A stretch of 41,323 nt of DNA from an uncultured Eggerthellaceae bacterium (GTDB lineage Bacteria > Actinomycetota > Coriobacteriia > Coriobacteriales > Eggerthellaceae): the NCBI GenBank assembly GCA_958454405.1, contig CAUEBO010000019.1, forward strand, positions 1-41,323, read 5' to 3'. The notes beneath the pieces were generated by a model. That model saw only the letters and a program-made list of their open reading frames with translations. It made no database searches and was not told the DNA's origin. Of this stretch, positions 39,820 through 41,323 are shown one piece after another. Within the stretch, counting starts at the first letter, position 1; every line of letters begins with the position of its first letter. A program made the position numbers and the translations under genes.

Positions 39820-40579
39820 GGGACCCGTCATGGTCTCCGCCGAGGAGGCCGCGAAGAACCAGGCGTTCTTGCAGCAGATGGCCGCAAGCGGCTCGGAGCG
39901 CCGCATCAAGCGCCACTCGCTGCAAGCGCGGCTCACGCACGGCATCACCATCGTCTCGTGCATCCTGCTGGCCATCTCGGGGCTGTTCGTGTTCGTGCCG
40001 CCGCTGACCGCGGCTGCGGGCGCGGACGCGGTGTTCGCCATCCGCATGTCGCATCGCGTGATAGGCGTCGTCTTCGTGCTCGTCCCCCTGGTCAGTGCCC
40101 TCATGGCGCCCAAGGGAGTGGCCCACATCTTCAAGAACCTGTTCGCGAAGTGGGACTCCGACGACAAGAAATGGATGATGCTGTTCTTCCCGTACCTGTT
40201 CATGGCGAAGTGGATCCACATGCCCGACCAGGGCGAGGTCAAAAGCGGCCAGCGCTTCGCCGACGGCATGCTGTGGTTTTCGGGCGCGCTCATGGGCGTC
40301 ACGGGCGTCATCCTGCTGCTGGGCACCACGCTCGTCGATCTGGGTGCGGGCGTGCACGGAGCGGTCCTGTTCCTGCACGACGTCGGCTTCCTGCTGATCG
40401 CCGTGTTCGCGCTGGCTCACATCTTCCTGGGGTCCGGCATCTTCCAGCCGTACCGCGGCACGGTCAGGCTCATGTTCGGCGACGGCACCGTCTCCGAGTC
40501 CGACGCCCTGTACCACTGGGGGCACTGGGCTCGCAAGGAGCTTGCCACGGGCGAGAACGTGGTGGAGAAGACGAAGTAA
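39812..40579 (+). CDS. fdhC: Formate dehydrogenase cytochrome b (gamma) subunit
   Basis: A 255-aa membrane protein with four helices of the FdnI/cytochrome b556 type. Haem-ligand histidines are visible in LTHGITIVSC, MSHRVIGVV, LFLHDVGF and ALAHIFLG. It reduces menaquinone with electrons from FdhB, linking formate oxidation to the respiratory chain. AAAGGAGG lies about 5 bases before the ATG, which overlaps the fdhB end. It has a longer N-terminus (about 40 residues) than E. coli FdnI. A strong terminator-like hairpin follows. Confidence 0.92.
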   Translation: MNKGPVMVSAEEAAKNQAFLQQMAASGSERRIKRHSLQARLTHGITIVSCILLAISGLFVFVPPLTAAAGADAVFAIRMSHRVIGVVFVLVPLVSALMAPKGVAHIFKNLFAKWDSDDKKWMMLFFPYLFMAKWIHMPDQGEVKSGQRFADGMLWFSGALMGVTGVILLLGTTLVDLGAGVHGAVLFLHDVGFLLIAVFALAHIFLGSGIFQPYRGTVRLMFGDGTVSESDALYHWGHWARKELATGENVVEKTK

Positions 40580-40605
40580 GCGCGCTGCGAAGCGCAAGAC
40601 GGCCT

Positions 40606-40640
40606 GTTCGTGCCGCCGCCGGCGCCGCGGCGGCACGAAC
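40606..40640 (+). terminator. Terminator-like hairpin after fdhC
   Basis: A perfect 13-bp stem GTTCGTGCCGCCG / CGGCGGCACGAAC with a 9-base loop, 26 bases after the fdhC stop; no T-run follows. Confidence 0.6.
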
Positions 40641-40675
40641 GCCGGGTGGGCGATCCAACCGGAAGCTCCCAGGTT

Positions 40676-40837
40676 GCCATCCTGAGCGGAGCGCGCCGCG
40701 CAGAGCCGAAGGATCCCGCGCGGCTCCAGCAGGAAGCGTCACGGCTGGCGCCGCACGGGATCCTTCGGCTCTGGCCTTCGGCTCTGGCCTTCGGCTCTGG
40801 CCTTCGGCTCTGGCCTTCGGCCTGCGCTCAGGATGGC
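40676..40837. repeat. Interspersed palindromic repeat with a 13-bp tandem expansion in one arm
   Basis: The left arm (40676-40724) and right arm (40750-40837) are inverted copies sharing GCCATCCTGAGCG at their outer ends and GCCGAAGGATCCCG next to the centre. In the right arm the unit CCTTCGGCTCTGG is repeated four times in full (40762-40813) plus a partial copy, so the arms differ in length. It lies between fdhC and the fdhE-like gene. It looks like a genome-scattered non-coding palindrome in which one arm has expanded by slippage. Confidence 0.8.
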
Positions 40838-40876
40838 AAAAGGGGCGTCCTGCCCGTTCAGATAGGAAAGGAATCC

Positions 40877-41323
40877 ATGAACCTCAAAGCGATCGACGCG
40901 GCCATCGCCGCGTACCGTACGAACCTCGACGAGGGCGACGTATCCCGGCTCGCGTTCTTCCGCGAGCTGTGGGGCGTCCAGGACGAGGAGGCTGCGCGCG
41001 CGGCTGTCGGCTACGACGTGCCCGACGCCGACAGCCTGAAGGCGTGGGCGCGCGCCGGGGAGCCGGTGCTCTCGCACGTTCCGGCGAAGATCGACGCCGG
41101 AGCGCTGGCGGGCGCGATGGCGCGGCTGGCCGAGGTGCTGGCCGTGCGCGGCGGGTTCGCGGCGTCGACGAGCGAGGCGCTCTCGCGCACGAACTGGGAG
41201 CGCATGGTTGCCGCAAGCGACCTCGCGCTGGCCGGCAGCGATCCGGCGGCCTACGTGGAGTCGTTCGCCGAGCTGCTCGAGGACGACGGCATGGACGAGG
41301 ACGCGGCCCGCATCGGCGCGATG
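40877..41323 (+). CDS. FdhE-like formate dehydrogenase accessory protein (partial, runs off the window)
   Basis: An open frame of 149 codons with no stop before the window end. It starts at ATG 40877 with GGAAAGGA 4 bases upstream, as MNLKAIDAAIAAYRTNLDEG. The visible part is mainly helical (RLAFFRELWGVQDEEAARA, AGEPVLSHVPAKIDAGALAG), as in the N-terminal region of FdhE, an iron-binding protein that helps mature respiratory formate dehydrogenase. The diagnostic Cys-rich C-terminal part lies outside the window. The position after fdhABC supports the call; a TorD-like chaperone is the main alternative. Confidence 0.6.
   Translation, partial: MNLKAIDAAIAAYRTNLDEGDVSRLAFFRELWGVQDEEAARAAVGYDVPDADSLKAWARAGEPVLSHVPAKIDAGALAGAMARLAEVLAVRGGFAASTSEALSRTNWERMVAASDLALAGSDPAAYVESFAELLEDDGMDEDAARIGAM

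Noticed and set aside
36229..40329. A 1366-codon open frame on the minus strand opposite fdhABC
   Set aside because: High GC gives long antisense frames with low stop frequency; its translation is His/Arg/Val-rich with no domain, and the plus strand carries three fully recognisable subunits with ribosome binding sites.
40762..40826. 13-bp repeats as a CRISPR array
   Set aside because: The units are directly adjacent with no spacers, are too short, and no cas genes are present.

Overview
This 41.3 kb, very GC-rich window looks like chromosome from an anaerobic gut actinobacterium of the Coriobacteriia, most likely family Eggerthellaceae (Eggerthella/Gordonibacter-like). That is an inference from base composition, a Tat-exported DMSO-reductase-family enzyme with its own chaperone, ferredoxin-linked 2-oxoacid metabolism, and a large selenium/formate region. 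I see no rRNA genes, CRISPR array, insertion sequence or phage.

Left part (1-12 kb). A 2-oxoacid:ferredoxin oxidoreductase operon (beta and gamma subunits; the alpha gene probably ends at the window edge) continues into an HTH-cupin regulator and an acyl-CoA synthetase. An orphan HipA-like kinase follows. A minus-strand block from 11.7 to 4.7 kb encodes a Tat-exported molybdopterin reductase (DmsA-like), its ferredoxin subunit, a TorD-like chaperone, a ferric-reductase-type haem membrane protein and an NrfD-type quinol subunit. A GntR regulator and a slipin follow on the same strand.

Middle part (12-22.4 kb). Metabolic and signalling genes: aldo/keto reductase, NADH pyrophosphatase (NudC), a DUF4190/DUF5067-type envelope protein, an HTH protein paired with a membrane Ser/Thr kinase, an APC amino-acid permease with an overlapping CmpB-type membrane protein, and a LigB-AMMECR1 fusion overlapping a radical SAM gene (AmmeMemoRadiSam system).

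Right part (22.5-41.3 kb). A nearly continuous selenium/formate supercluster: tRNA-Sec (selC), selB and selA; a formate/nitrite channel and fdhD; an activator plus double-cubane-cluster protein pair (YjiL/YjiM type); the YedF-like protein, a class-V cysteine desulfurase-like protein and a DUF3343 protein; selD; then a Tat-exported formate dehydrogenase (fdhA, fdhB, fdhC) and the start of an fdhE-like gene. Two genes are themselves selenoprotein genes with in-frame TGA: selD (35336-35338, minus strand) and fdhA (36325-36327). Each TGA is followed at the right distance by a SECIS-like hairpin. The window thus encodes the whole route from a selenium donor to selenophosphate, Sec-tRNA, Sec insertion and a Sec-dependent respiratory formate dehydrogenase.

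The most interesting points are the DCCP reductase system placed inside the selenium operon, a structured terminated RNA just upstream of it, nested inverted repeats between selD and fdhA, an FdhD lacking its usual CxxC, and probable leaderless genes behind a recurrent TGCTAYMAT-type -10 element.
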